Part shown: one piece after another, positions 1 to 13,132 of the stretch
How positions within the stretch are numbered: position 1 is the first letter of the stretch
How the letters are laid out: each line of letters starts with the position of its first letter
NCBI RefSeq assembly: GCF_964204865.1
Contig: NC_135261.1
Coordinates: 7,564,001 to 7,628,000, forward strand
Origin: Styela clava
Taxonomy: Eukaryota; Chordata; Ascidiacea; Stolidobranchia; Styelidae
DNA length: 64,000 nt
Direction: 5' to 3'
The notes under the pieces: generated by a model
The model's database searches: none
The model's input: only the letters and a program-made list of their open reading frames with translations
Told to the model about the DNA's origin: nothing
Translations under genes and position numbers: made by a program

Positions 1-1939
1 TAAAAGCATTATCAGAGTAACAGTGTTTCGTGATTGATCGAAATGATCTAGTTATTGGTCATGAAATGGGATCCTTTTTCCAATTGTTGTTTATTCAAAT
101 CTTCTTCTTGTTGTTGCTGTTTTTTGTTGTACGGGAACAATTGGCCTTTCTATCGATTTTCGAATTACCTGTTCTGTGAACACGGTTGCACCAAAATGTT
201 GCTGTTTCGTTAATTCAATGGTGATTATGGGAACACTGGGATTAAGGGGGGACACTACGCATTAATATCTCTTTGTTTGATGACATTTTGACTTGAATAT
301 AATAAGTGTAATATATATACAATTGAGTATGAAATGAAATGGGGTTCAGTGATATGTGACCTGTCATTATTCAAAATTTAGTGAGTGCAACCGGGTGTAA
401 ATCTTCTCTTCTTTCACGTCATTTCGTCAAATAAAACTCAAGCAAACGCTTCTAAAATGCCATGAGTAAGGTTTTAGAGCCTATTATTTGACAAAAAAAA
501 CGTTCTTTTTTAAAATTGACCATTGGATAACAGTTTGAATAGAGGGAATCCTGTTGCCCTGATTCAAATATATTTCTTGGAAACGTCTTTCTTTGGAACA
601 GTGGTTCTCAAACTTTTTAAACCTCGTCTCATTTTAGAATTTGCCTTGCGCCTCACCTGAAATATAACTAGCTAACTAACACCGAGTTATAAATGAATAA
701 CATTTTGAATGTCTGGGCTCCTAGGCTCCAGCCTACCTGGCCTAATGGTAAAAATCCGATACTGCTATAAGCCCAATGTCAAAACGCAAAACAGTTATAT
801 TTTCTTACCGTTGCCACAGTGCCGCGTTCCCTAGCGGTCGTTATCTGATGAATTATTTCTATTCCCGTAGTGTGTGTACCACTTCGGGGCTACGCCATAA
901 TTTTATTCCGATTTTCCTTATTTTATTCACAAGTTCGGGGACTGTCTGTGGTGGCCCAGTGAACATACCCCCCCATAGGCTTCCGTCCCTTTACACAACG
1001 ACAACTTGATGTGAAGTAGGCGAACAAAATTAATTACCTCCATATTGGTACACACTTCTGGAACGCCGCATTGTCAACTGCACGCCTAATGACAAAACAT
1101 ATAACAGGTTTATTGTCGATGTGCGCTACCTCGAACAACAGTTGACTACTGCCTTGATCTAATCTGATCGGCGAAATAAAATATTCTGTAATTATTCCAC
1201 CAGATGGGGAATAGGTTTTTTTACAGGAAGGTATGACCGATAAATGCCGTCAGCGACGTTATCATGAATTTGCGAGTTAAGCAGCCATTTGAGACATTGT
1301 TTAATCAAAAGTGTGTGATATATATTTTGTGATGTAGTAATACAATTAGCATTTGACAATTGTCGCTAACTTAATTTCGTACGCTTTTTTAGCAAAAAGA
1401 CCTGGCCCCAGTCCCAATGTTGTAGAACTTACAGATACATAGCATATTGTATTGCAAAACAACAAAGATATCTAGTAGCTGACATAGAATGACAAATGAG
1501 AAAAAATTCATCGAACACTAAAAACATTGATATGGCAATAATGTAGAATAGGTATATTATATACACGGTAAAAAACTGAATGAATGCCAGAAGTGTATTT
1601 AACGGAGAGCCATGCTCAAATAGATTAACACGAAGATCAACGCGAAGCAGAACAGTCCCACAATTGGGGAAAATGGATTGTTTTAACTTCGCGCTCTATG
1701 AATATTGAGAGTTGGAAAATAAAATCAAAAAATTTAATATTGCGTGGCGTGCATTCAAACTAAATCGTGGATAAAATGGAACAAAGAAAAAAACTGAAGA
1801 ATAGAAATCAACGAAAGACATGCGTTTTAACATCACCGTATAACAGATTGGTATTTGCTGTTAAATCTAACCCGGTGTAAAATTATTAGTATTGTAATTA
1901 TAGGAATCTCGGGATATTGACAAGTTGATTCCATGTCAG
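1..1939. other. Noncoding stretch with repeat remnants
   Basis: No exon with matching splice sites and phase was found here. A hAT-type terminal sequence (CAGTGGTTCTCAAACTTT) begins at 599, but no matching opposite end was located, so it is probably a truncated copy. A family B dispersed repeat lies at 864-1065. The part nearest 1939 should contain the 3'UTR of the collagen/F5-8C gene, whose stop codon is at 1940-1942 on the minus strand. Confidence 0.5.
864..1065 (+). repeat. Dispersed repeat, family B
   Basis: About 200 bp beginning with CCCGTAGTGTGTGTACC and ending with a CATATTGGTACACAC-like sequence. Close relatives occur at 26574-26782, 27124-27324 and 63816-64000. Most copies contain a TTAGGGTTAG-like motif near the start; this copy has CTTCGGGGCTACG there instead. 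The apparent ORF across it is repeat sequence. Its class is unknown; it shares the middle part of the family A fold-back element. Confidence 0.8.
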
Positions 1940-4900
1940 TTACAATAAACCATGACACATTCCATCAATGTATTCCAATCTCATGCTCATGTAGCTTTTC
2001 CATGTTTGAGGATAAACTCGAATGTATCGACATATTATCACATGCGGAAACATGTTGGTTACCTTGGTGCTTCTGTCATTATTTCCAGTAAATATCTGAA
2101 ATATAAATAAGGATCAAAGTAATCAGAATAATCTCGATATTAAGTAGATTGCTATAGCAGATATTTCGGTTTAAATAATGAATGGTCGATGTAGAATGTA
2201 GAAAGGCTCGTTAATAAACTGTCTTCTTCGAGTAGTAGTGCAGTATTTCTATACACCCTGTCACTCAGGCGCGCAGCCAGGATTTATTTTCAAAAGGGGG
2301 TTCCCATTGCCGTCTGTAACAGTCACGGCAATAGACCTTATTCATTAAAAACCCATCCTACGCGCAAAAAGAAAAGTGATGTAAAAAAAACAATTTTAAC
2401 ATTAGCTCTTATGGGGAATGTGATCACCAAAGCAGAAATTTGCTTTTTTTGTAATTTTTTAGGTATTTTTCATTGTATACGTGAGCAGTTTTGAAGATAG
2501 AATATTTTTTACATCTTTTCGATATTTTTATCATGATAAATGGTCAAGATTTTTGATAATCGTTCATTAAAATTTTAATGAGCGCGGTGTTTCCGATGAC
2601 GGCATTCTCACTAGACCATGAGATTCTGCCAACGCAGTTACGTGACGTCATAATGGCGCACTGTGACTTAGGCAGAAATGTGTCTATGACTTGGGGACAT
2701 ACGCAATTTTGCAATTTTACTATATGCACCAGTCCTGAAAACTAAACATTTCAAAAACGAATGTAATTCTCAGTATCTAAATGTCTAATCCCCAAAATAG
2801 CTAATCAGTTTCAATTACATTATTTTTTATGTTTAAAAATATATATTTCATCAATATAACATGTTCTGCACACCCACCGAAATAAGACGGCAATGCACCC
2901 AATATAAAAGCCAACCAAGGTGAATTGGACTCGGAGAGTGAATATCACAAGTGCACGCCTTCCTATACTGTAGTATAAATTCAAATTAATACGCGCTAAG
3001 CTAGAATCCGAGATGCAAAAACTCGAAAATACTTCGACGAGGTTATTTTGCCTTTGTGACGTCACAATCGTCCTGCGGTAACGATGATAATTCATTATGA
3101 CAAAACAATTGCACAAATGTCATACTAAATCTTCATTTTTATGGGTTCCGGAATTCTTAAAAAAAATCTGAGTTAACAAACAGGTGCGCAGCATTACATA
3201 AATACCTATTTTATAAAAATCTCAAAATCGCCAAAAATGATTTACGCAATTCGGTTATTAGCGTGACGATATGAAGTATACCAGTAAATCAAAAATACAT
3301 ATTCACCGCCTCGAAATCCACGCCGAACAATCGCCGCGATTACGCCACTTGTTAAAAGAGCCGACTTTTCAACGAAAAATGATGCAAAGTAATCGATTCA
3401 TGACCGATACGGACAAAATTAAAATGTCTTTTAAATGTCATCAGGAACTGATTTTTTTTATAATGACATCACAGTCTCAATAATCGAATTTGACGGCACT
3501 AACATGAGTCTATCGTTTCAAAAACTGAAATCTTTGACTGGCGAAATAAACCAAGTATTATTATGACGTTTATATGATGTTTATTATGACGTCACGAAAG
3601 CAAGCTAGTTTTAGTAGCAAGTTTTAGTCTATAAGTCTAAAACACCACGGCATTCCGCGGAAATAAAAATGTGTGGTGAACTGCCCGACCCGAATTCACC
3701 GTGTTTCGATTTTAGCGACGATATGTTTCTAAACGCCGACCTACATAATGTGTGCCGTAGGTAGGCACACGAAACCATGCGATTTTCAATGCCTAGAAAA
3801 GTGTTATTAGACTGTCGTGGGCCTCGAAAAAACTTATATTGTTTACGGTTTTATTTTCAGTATTTCATATTGCCGCTTTTCAATCAAAATATCACGATGA
3901 TGAAAACAATCGGCGATTTTAGCACGCGTTATCGACGACTTTTTCAGTTTTCGAAAAAAATTTAAAAGAGGGGGGTCGACCCTGATCCCGGATTTAAACA
4001 ACTACAATGAAATACCATCTTACCTTGTCTGAACCATTTTCCTGTAGTGTGATCAATGCGCTGGTAGAATTCCCATACGATATTTTGAAAGACCTAACCC
4101 ATTCATCCCAAGTTTGGATTCCTTGTGTCACGATTCCTCCTATTGGTTTGGGTGCTTTGAAATCAATCTGATGCCATTCTCCTATCGCATCTATCAAAAG
4201 TTGTTCAAATTAGCAACACAGTATAATTTAGTACAAATTATAATTCACTGTATGTATTCTAGATGATCTGACTTATTGTCAAAATTTGGTGTCAAATAAT
4301 TCAGAATTTGTTTTTGAGCTCTAAATATAACTTATGTAAAGGTCATTTATGACATGATTCAAAAATTATTCAAATACGCCTGTATAATTGAGGTATTGGA
4401 AAAAAAGTTATTGCGTTTGTAAAAGTTACATGCAAATATCAGTGATTTTAAATGATTCTTCCAATTATAATTATTTAAAATCAAAAACACTTACTTTTAC
4501 CAGTACCCCAGTGTGGCCACTTTCCACCAGAACGATCCAGATTGTCCAATCGACCATAATAAGCTTGATAATTGCCACCAGCAATCGATGAAGCTGTGAT
4601 TTGTGTGTCAGCAATAATATGACGATTCTTTACACCCATGTAGCACATCTCAGCTGAAAATTTTTATCAAAATTATAAGCTAGTATATATTTTATAATAT
4701 GATTTTTCATTCCCTAATTGTCTCATTCGTATAAGCTGGGAACACTGAACATTTCGTGAACATTACTTAAACCGGGAATATGAAAATACAATTCGACGTA
4801 ATAATTTGCATATGTAAATATATATTCATATGTAATAGGATACTTACGATTTGTCATCATCGCCATGAGCCCTTTATTCATTAACTCTTTGAACCCTGAA

Positions 4901-7106
4901 AGCCGCTAAACCGGCTTTCCCGAGAAAGTCTTCTGACGCTGAAAGCCGGTTTAGCGGCTTTCGCATCCCGTAAGAGGTATGCAACTTTGAAACCTCATAT
5001 CTCGCGAACCATTTATTATATTTAGACAAGTTTTACATCGTGTGAAAGATAATCTACAGGACTAAGTATAATTTTAAAATTGAGATAAAATATGGTGATC
5101 ATCTTATAAAAAATGGCAAAATTAAAAAGCATAAAAAACTTCTGAAAATTGCTCAAATCTAATTGACAAAACTTAAATTTGTTTTCGATTAAACCTAGTA
5201 CATTATCGACAAAATTTGTAGAATTTGAAGATAGCTTTCCAGTGATACCATTAGATTGAACTTATGTTGCACCATTCAAATTTTAGAAGCATTTTTATTC
5301 GTGATTTTGTTTGTCACAAGATCGAGGCGACGTCAAGGTGACGTAAATAACGACCTAACACATTTACGCCGTTACGCAGCGACGTTAAGCAATTACGTTG
5401 GCACGTAGCACGTTTACGTTTCATACGAGAAACACTTTTCCTCGCATGCTCGTAACGTCATTTACTTAAGTTCGTACTCGTGAAGCGACTTACGACTTGT
5501 AAACGATACACGGGGAAATTTACGCATTACATCGGTTCGACTAAAACACACAATACGCAGTGTTATTGCCGTTTTAATTGCATAAAGATATGAAAAATAC
5601 GAATAGCCAAAATAAGAATTTTTAGAAACAGAATGATGGAACATATCGATGGATGCATTGTTTAGCGCCATTGCTGAGTTTTATTGTGCCATATTTTCTT
5701 CTTCCGATAGATGAATACTATCCAATATTTCATCTGGACAAAGCTTTCGTTTAAAATCCATTGTAAATATAGCGATATCAGGAATGTAGCGTATATGCAG
5801 TAATTTCGAAAATCTAATGAGGCTGCAAAATGTAAAACACTGACCAGGTGAGCTACTGGTGCCACCATGTCTTCCGTGTACCCGTTATCAGTTTTTTTTT
5901 ATTCAATCTTCATGATATCCAACGGTGAATAATTAGCCTTGATGTTTCCGGCGGAACCTCATAAATTCATGAGGATCAAATATTTCGTTTTGGCCATTCA
6001 TTTTCGTCCCATATCCAAATAGTAAACGTATATAAAATGGCCTTTATATTCTAGCAATTTTGCTATGTTCGATCAAAATTCGTCTGAAAGGGTTTTATCT
6101 GCGGCCGAGGATATGATACTAATGCAATGAAGCCACAATCTGCACTCAAGCTGTGAACGACCAGATGTGCAATTGCGCAATATACCTCACGCAAAGAGTT
6201 ACGCACGATACGTCGCATGAACGTTATCACGACAATGTCGTCGTCGCCCTTTGCGTCCTTACGCAAACTTGGCGTCAAATAGTTGATAAATTTTGTTCGC
6301 AAACCATTTGAATCGATAGTACAAATTCTGCAATAAAATGAGTTATGCGTATGTTAAGAAAGTCATACGTATATTCTCCGAAAGGTAATTTTGTATACTT
6401 TTCAAAATTGTACTTATATTGATGATACATTTCTAAGAAATGTATTAAATATTACCAAAATACAAAAAAATAGTAGATGAGGCTACAAATAGGCTTACAC
6501 ATCCCATCAAAACATCTCGTGAAAAATAATGCCAGTTAAAAATAAAAGACTAGATAAGCTTTTATATGATATATTACAGACCATCTGATATCTGATGGTT
6601 TAGAAGTTATTTTGATTTAAAATTAGGAATATTACAATTTTTTAACGCGTCGAATCGATGCGACGCCGTGGGAGGTCAGGGTGAGAGAGTATCGTCGTTC
6701 TGGGGATTCAGAGTTCAAAGAGTTAAGAAAGAATCTTGAAAGAAAAAAAAACAAGAACGTTGAAATATGTATTATGTATAACATGTAATAATTGAAACGT
6801 AATTAACCAATTACAATACATTTCCGAAATTATTCGTTTCAAACAATCACCTTCCAACTTCTTTATTCTTTCTTCTAGATGTCCCGCTGTTCCAAGTTCA
6901 CCCCGTTCTCCTTTTATTCCGGGCAATCCGCGTGTTCCTTCTATTCCTCTTTTTCCTGGCCTTCCTTGACACTGACTCGAATCACATCTGGCGAGACTCG
7001 CATTGCCGTTTGCCACCACGTGTGAACAAAATTCATACAATGTCGGCATATGACATAACACACAGGGACAGAGCAAAATCAAGGTGACAGTAACGGTAAA
7101 TTGCAT
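1940..7106 (-). CDS. Secreted collagen-like / F5/8 type C (discoidin) domain protein, 4 exons
   Basis: Minus-strand exons are 6851-7106, 4495-4653, 4024-4190 and 1940-2095. The phases (1, 1, 0) match at every junction and give 245 residues. Residues 1-18 are a hydrophobic signal peptide (MQFTVTVTLILL...). A short Cys-containing linker follows, then nine Gly-X-Y triplets starting GRPGKRGIEG, then a short helical neck (HLEERIKKLE). Exons 2-4 encode one F5/8 type C domain: an N-terminal Cys (EMCYMG), the core WHQIDFKAPKPIGGIVTQG, the DEWVRSFKISYG strand, and the C-terminal RYIRVYPQTWKSYMSMRLEY ending in a closing Cys (DGMC). F5/8C domains bind carbohydrate or lipid, and collagen triplets trimerise, so a secreted multimeric lectin-like protein is likely (inference). 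Donors are GTGATT, GTAAGT and GTAAGA; all acceptors are AG. Intron 1 carries a piggyBac-like element and intron 3 other repeat sequence. Further exons in intron 1 cannot be excluded. Confidence 0.82.
2266..3990. mobile_element. Probable decayed DNA transposon in intron 3
   Basis: The left edge (CAGGCGCGCAGCCAGGATTT, then a GGGGGTTCCC run) resembles terminal sequences of invertebrate DNA elements. Near 3970 there is GGGGGGTCGACCC, but a clean matching terminal repeat was not found. The inner part at 3290-3340 resembles the interior of the element at 58947-59631 (CATATTCACCGCCTCGAAATC versus CATATTCATCACCTCGAAATC). Boundaries are approximate. Confidence 0.35.
4881..6726. mobile_element. piggyBac-like nonautonomous element (TTAA target)
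   Basis: The left end is TTAACTCTTTGAACCCTGAA and the right end is its inverse TTCAGAGTTCAAAGAGTTAA, 19 of 20 bases matching and both bounded by TTAA, the signature target of piggyBac transposases. Just inside the left end is a second palindromic pair, GAAAGCCGCTAAACCGGC and its inverse, separated by about 20 bases. No transposase ORF is visible in the 1.85 kb. The element lies in intron 1 of the collagen/F5-8C gene, its right end 124 bp from exon 1. Confidence 0.8.
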
Positions 7107-7429
7107 ATTAGATTTGCAGATAATATTTTCTGAAATACATCAGCAGAATCGGATTAAAAATGTACAAATGGAACGTTTTGAACATATGAAGCATGCGTTC
7201 CAGTTAAATCAGCTCTATAAAAGTAGTAGTATGGGGTGTTGGCAATATCTCAATATTTGAAGATACGCTATTTACAACTTGCACTTGTTTACTCAAATGT
7301 TATTATGACGTATGAAAATCTACCTACTTATATCCTACCCTCTGAAAGTTAGATATCTGAATTAGAAGCATGGCGGGTGGGGTACAAAGTAATTGACGAA
7401 AGCATTTCATTCAAAATTTTCAAATACCT

Positions 7430-7699
7430 ATTCTCATTTCTTTGACCGTGCCACACAAACTTATTACTGGTTATGAAAAACTTACAATACCTAAATAAAT
7501 AAAAATATTGATCGATCGATCATCGTCAGATTTCATAAAAAACTTACATTTCCTAATTTATAATATTGTATAAACATTATGTTCTCCAAACGATTATGCA
7601 TTTTTGAACTGTACAAATGTTCATTGTATCAGAAATTCATTTTCAAGAAAAAGAAAAAAAAAAAACAGACGTAACTTACGTCCAATATACCATTACAGG
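7430..7699 (+). repeat. Direct repeat copy 1 flanking a hAT-like element
   Basis: This segment (CATTTCTTTGAC ... CTAATTTATAATATT ... GAACTGTACAAATGTTCA ... TTACGTCCAATA) recurs in the same orientation at 8887-9195 with moderate divergence. The hAT-like element sits exactly between the two copies. Confidence 0.7.
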
Positions 7700-8886
7700 T
7701 AGGGATGGGCAATATAGAATACCGGATTCCAAAAATATCCGATAACTTGATTCGGTTTCAGCCCATTCAGCGCCTAGTGTAAATTTTCATTTTTTGGAAT
7801 TCTATTTTAAGTAATGAGCGTTTTCTCTCGCGACAAAATCTCTCTCGTTTCACTATACGCATGTTTTCTGGCCCGCAACCCGCAAAGAAGGCCGGAATCA
7901 GAACACGGTAAATCCAGCTTGCATATATGTACCAGACGTTAGGTGTCAAAACATTATTTGCGGTTAATTCAGATCAAATTTTAGTTTTCACGACACTCCG
8001 TTTCCGAAAATACAAAGTTATATCGCAAAACAAGGCGTTTTGTTAAATTTATTTTTCACACACAATGGAACTTATATTTTTCGGAATTCAAGTCGCCAAT
8101 GAATCCGTTCCTATCGTCCGACACTCGTTTGGTCGAGTCACGGGCGGTATTTTAGTCGACGCTAAATCATAAAAGTTGCCACACCTAGCGAAGACAGTTC
8201 TCTTATCCGGCCCTAACATTATGCAAACGTATCGCCAAGCCTGGGTAGATGGATATATAACGATTATAGGTCAAAATTGTGATTTTGCAATAGAAATGAT
8301 TTTGTCTATAAATGTTATTTTCCGAGTTTCCGAGCAGAAAAAAAACACGCTGACATACTTGATTATAATTGATAGTCGTTAAATTAGAGCGCCCTACCGA
8401 AGGCGACACCCGTAGCGGTTGCAGAAATTGCAGTGGCTTCAATCTGGCTTGTGGGTTTTCATCGCTCTCACAGGTTTCGACTCACATTAACATTACTTTT
8501 AACGTTTTTCAATAATTCATTTTTTTTGTATTTCACAATTTAGTATTAAAGTGTATAAAGAACTATTTATTTCAACATATAAGTATTTTCGGATTCCATG
8601 AATTTTGAACAATTCAAAGCAAAAAGTAATTTGTTAATATTTTATATTCCATTGCCCTGTTTGGTAACAAATAAAATTTAATGCTCAGAGTATTTTCAAT
8701 TAAATACAAAGGTAGAGTAGTACATTCACAATTTTGCTTTTTCGAAAATTGTAATCTATAAATATGGTGGGAAAATTCAAACATTTGTATAACAATAAAA
8801 ATAGAATAGGATTCGATATTCTGGATTCGATTCAAGTATTCTAGAATACTCTAGAATAGTAAATTATTTTGTATTGCCCATCCCTA
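7700..8886. mobile_element. hAT-like nonautonomous element
   Basis: The ends are TAGGGATGGGCAATA and the inverse TATTGCCCATCCCTA, a 15-bp perfect terminal inverted repeat of hAT type. The 8-bp flanks ATTACAGG and ATTATCAT match only in part, so the target duplication is decayed or the junction was rearranged. The interior (about 7950-8300) is related to the interior of the hAT element at 13625-15697 (for example GAAAATACAAAGTTATATCG and TTTGGTCGAGT in both). No intact transposase. Confidence 0.75.
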
Positions 8887-9195
8887 ATTATCATTTCTTT
8901 GACTGTGTCACGTGTTCTAATCACTGGTGTTGACAAAGTTAGAATAGACCAATAAATAGAAAATGGGATTCTGTTTTGAACTTAGTTGGGACGTTAATTA
9001 TCAAACAAAAACTTCGTCAGATTTCACAAAAAACTCTTCACATTTTCTAATTTATAATATTTTATATCCATTATGTTCTTCAAACTATTATGCATTTATT
9101 TTTGAACTGTACAAATGTTCAATGTACCAGAAATTCTTTTTCGAGAAAAAAACAATCAATTGGACTTAATTTACGTCCAATAAAGTATTACCGGT
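8887..9195 (+). repeat. Direct repeat copy 2 flanking a hAT-like element
   Basis: Second, diverged copy of the segment at 7430-7699, in the same order and orientation. It begins immediately after the right terminal repeat of the hAT-like element. Confidence 0.7.
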
Positions 9196-12100
9196 ATCCA
9201 AGTTTAAAATAGCTCAAAATAATTAGGACACCGTTGTGTCATTAGAAAATTATTTTATTATAAATTAATAAATGAACTCCGTCATATTTTTTACTTATTT
9301 TATTCAAATTTGGAAATCTTATTCAATTTACTATTGCACAGATGTAAGAGCAACAAAAATGATATTTTTTAATTTCGCCAAATGTTTGAATAAAATCGAA
9401 TGATTCGAGATTCGGCGTTTCTCATTGAATTAATAATGGAGAATTTACGACAAAACTAACCATTTAAATCAAACAATTTGCTTGTGGTGCTACCCACGGA
9501 CTCGTCTGCACTTCACAATTCAGTACTCGCTCTTCACGTTTTGAACATTCTTGTCTGGTTGTTCTACAAAGCTGTTATTCGTCTGATTTATATAATATCG
9601 GAGTAAAGTATTTTTGTATAAATTAATTTCTGTTTTAGACAGAATCGGGACATTTAAGTAAACGTAATACTCTCTAATTAAATTTAGGGGTGACTCAAGT
9701 TAAGTATGTGGCGAACTTGCATAGGTTAATTTGATGTTTTTCAATTTTGAGGTTTGGTAATATCTTGTTATCTTGAAAACATTCTCCAAAGTAGATTTCT
9801 AAGAAGTAAATAAGATTAATAGCGTTTAGAACTGGGTTACTCTTTCTTGGTAATTATTGGTAAACTTTTCTGGCAAATAACATCTATTTAATAAAAATTA
9901 CGAAAGAATTATTAAAACCAGTGAATTACGAAGGTTCTATTTGAAGACAATTAACTTCGCTATGTAAATGGGGTGAATACTGGGACGAAGAAATTTGGGA
10001 AGTCTCTACCACGAGCTCACGTCATAAATTATAACTGGAAACATTACGAGTCATCTCTAAATCAAGGGGACACAACATGCGATCGCGGCGGTGTGTGTTT
10101 CAACTGCACTGTAAGCACAATGCAAGAATATTTGAGACGTAATTAAAGGTGGGGGCGTAATAAACAGTCGTGGGCTATAGCACATTCGCGAAACTTGTTC
10201 CGTTTATAGAAATAGATCGTACCTAACCAAATTGTCTCCTAAGATTAAGGAAAGACCTTGACGACCACCAAGCTCTCCCATCCCATCAGAAGATAAAATA
10301 TATGTATTAGAATACATGTTTAATTGATTTGTAATAATCTTGTTTTTTTCACTTCACTTTATTTTTTGTATTGTCGGGTGCGATAATAATGTATGGAGTG
10401 CTACAAATGCGCAATAGTACAAAAATTATAAACAGATTAATAAGCGAATTTATCTTTGAGAATGTCACTGTTTGGCTGCTACAAGAAAAAAATTCATTAC
10501 CGTCTTAGGCACGAGTATATGAGATATGTGAATCCAAATTTCTAATAAAAAACGACCAAAAAAAAAAATACTTTGATTTCAGTCGCGACCGTACTGCTTA
10601 TACTAAAACGTACATGTAGGAACAAGGATGTGCACTCCTGCTCTAATTATTGAGATTTTGTTATGTTGCATAGTTTACGTCTCATTGATTAGCTCGGCGC
10701 CAAGGAGACTCGAGGCCAAGCAGACTGACGCACGAAAACCGCACTGCAAAACACCCTGTCTGCAATCCTGTCAACCACGGTTCACGTAACCGAGCAAAAT
10801 TGAGCAAAATTTTTAGTAGATAAAAATTTTAGTAAATTTTAGTAGAGCAAAAAGTAGATATTTTCATTACAACACTCATTAGGCAATAGAATTCCTTTTT
10901 CAGAAAAAAAAAAAAATTAATTTGCTCCAGTTTAAGGGTGAACAAACGGTTTTGTTTCGGGGACTTCCTTATTTGGATGATATCAAGCTTTTCATTACTT
11001 ACCTTAACAGTTAAACCTTTGCGCTATTTCACAGGTTTCGTGTTCGGAAATAAAAAATGAAAAACTTGCGACGTACCGATTATTGACAAATTCTGAGAAA
11101 TATAATTATCTTGCGGCCTGTGTATTTTGATATAAAATGCATTATAACATAAAGCAATGAATTTTAATTCTCAGACAGGAAATTTATTTTTTAAAAATTT
11201 AGGGCTCGGATTAATTCTTCGATTATCTGTTTTATAGCGAACAACCAATTTTATAATTTATGTAAATTACATCATTGGCGATAACGTCATCAATATTTAA
11301 TATATTTATATATGCTTGGTAAATTTGTTTAATAGTCGTATATTTAATCTCAAATTGATTTTTTTTATATAATCATTTTCGAAATATGACCTTCGACGCA
11401 CCAGTGAAAATATAATTGAAAACAACATAATAAAATTAATATAATCAAAGTTCCATTTATCAATGCATGGAAGGTATTGACCAATCGTTTGCAGAGAAGC
11501 ATTCAAATAGTCGTTATTTTCCTTTTTCTTTTACGGATCAGAGATCAACGTATTGACATGTCATATCGGCATTCCGCTTTATGAGCATGTTGCGGGGTAC
11601 GCAACTGTCTATATATCTGGGGGCTCCTGTGTAGGCTATGTATCACATGACACAACTTTCACCAAGGGTTCTGTACATGCTATGTATCACAGAGCATGAC
11701 CAAGTAATTGCGAGTCGTGAAATAGAGATAGTTTCAAACATTGACAGCGCAAGTTGCTTTAATGAATGACTGTAATTTATGCTAAAAATATAATGTTAAC
11801 TGCCTATATATGCCAGATAATTAATTTTCTTAGACAGTTAGATTCATGCCATATATAAATAGAAACTCGCGAATATGCCCTTTCCGGAATAATATAGAAA
11901 GACTATGGTTACTGATTTCAAACAAAGGTTAACGCATGTTATCTGTATTTTAAGCTTATGTGATCTGTGAATCTTTTTTTATACATTAGATTGAAACTAA
12001 ACGTCACTTCATCTTAAAATTTATATTTAACATTAGCCGTGAAATAAATGTATGAGCAAAAAACAATATAGTATGAAAGAGTCTTTTCAGAATAGCGCCA

Positions 12101-12283
12101 ACGTTAAAAGATATTTTGACCTGGTTTAGATAAGCGTAGCCAGAATTGCTTGTATATTTGATTGCAGCTCTTTATACATTTAACAATTTCACTAAATCAA
12201 GCTATATGATTGCTTGCTACGATCTACACACACACGAGACTTCGATCGGTCTACAAATAACATAATTAATATATTTATTAGTA

Positions 12284-12489
12284 GGTTCCATTACATTTGA
12301 ACCCACGTACATTTGAACCCATGACAATTGCACCTGTATGCTATTGCACCTATGGAATTTTTTTTAAACCCATACTTATAGTTAAACCCATACTAACCCT
12401 AACCCGTGGGTTTTAGGACCCGCATATTGATTGAACCCGTGGATATACGCATGGGTTCAAATGTACATGGGTTCAAATGTACGGTCACC
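12284..12489. mobile_element. Small inverted-repeat element (MITE)
   Basis: About 206 bp. The left arm contains ACATTTGAACCC twice, and the right arm contains the inverse GGGTTCAAATGT twice, with a matching spacer. The centre carries a TAACCCTAACCC telomere-like stretch. The outer bases GGT...ACC pair. No target duplication was certain. The short ORF over it is repeat sequence. Confidence 0.7.
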
Positions 12490-13132
12490 TTATTTGTAGT
12501 ATCAAATTTCTATACCAGCGGTTCCCAAACTGTCTGTTCGTGTGACGCCAAATTATTAGGGAAAAACACACGGCGCACTTACATGAAAAAAATTGATGCC
12601 TTCAAATAAAACTCTATTTTGTGATCGACTCCCTCAGAGGTCGATAAGCATGCAATAGACTTAATGCCAAATGTTCGCACATTGCAGAGTAGCACAATCG
12701 AATTGATCCAAATACCTGATAAAGAATACATTCAAAACCTTAATGAAAGTATATGTGGTGAAACTAAATTTCCAACTAACTACAAACGATAAAACATAGA
12801 CAAGCAACACTTGAGAGAGGGAAAATACGTCATCAACATTTTCGCCTAAATGTTGTACAAAAATATCATAAGGAAACGACTTGAGGCAACGTATTTTTGC
12901 CAGGCAAATAACACACACTATTAACAATGAGTGGTGAAAAGTATTAGAATACACAGTAACTATTTATATGTAACCGCTAAAATAGCATAAGTATCACTGC
13001 ATTATATTACAATGCACTACTTGTTCTGTCTTTATATCTCTTTATACATGCCTTATGTGTTTGGCTAGACAACACATGACATGTTCGGTAATAATGATGT
13101 TTCTCGGGTATCTTGGTAATCTTTCATTTACA

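Larger units (their letters stand above)
7107..13132. other. Gene-poor interval between the collagen/F5-8C and FReD genes
   Basis: No exon could be supported on either strand. It holds the hAT-like element at 7700-8886, its flanking direct repeats, the MITE at 12284-12489 and an orphan hAT-type end at 12521 (CAGCGGTTCCCAAACTGTC). Because both flanking genes are on the minus strand, it should contain the promoter of the collagen/F5-8C gene just above 7106 and the 3'UTR of the FReD gene just below 13133. A 97-codon ORF at 12661-12954 (minus) starts next to the orphan hAT end and has no recognisable features. Confidence 0.5.

Noticed and set aside
12661-12954. 97-codon ORF
   Set aside because: No recognisable domain, AT-rich composition, adjacent to an orphan hAT end; likely noncoding or transposon debris.
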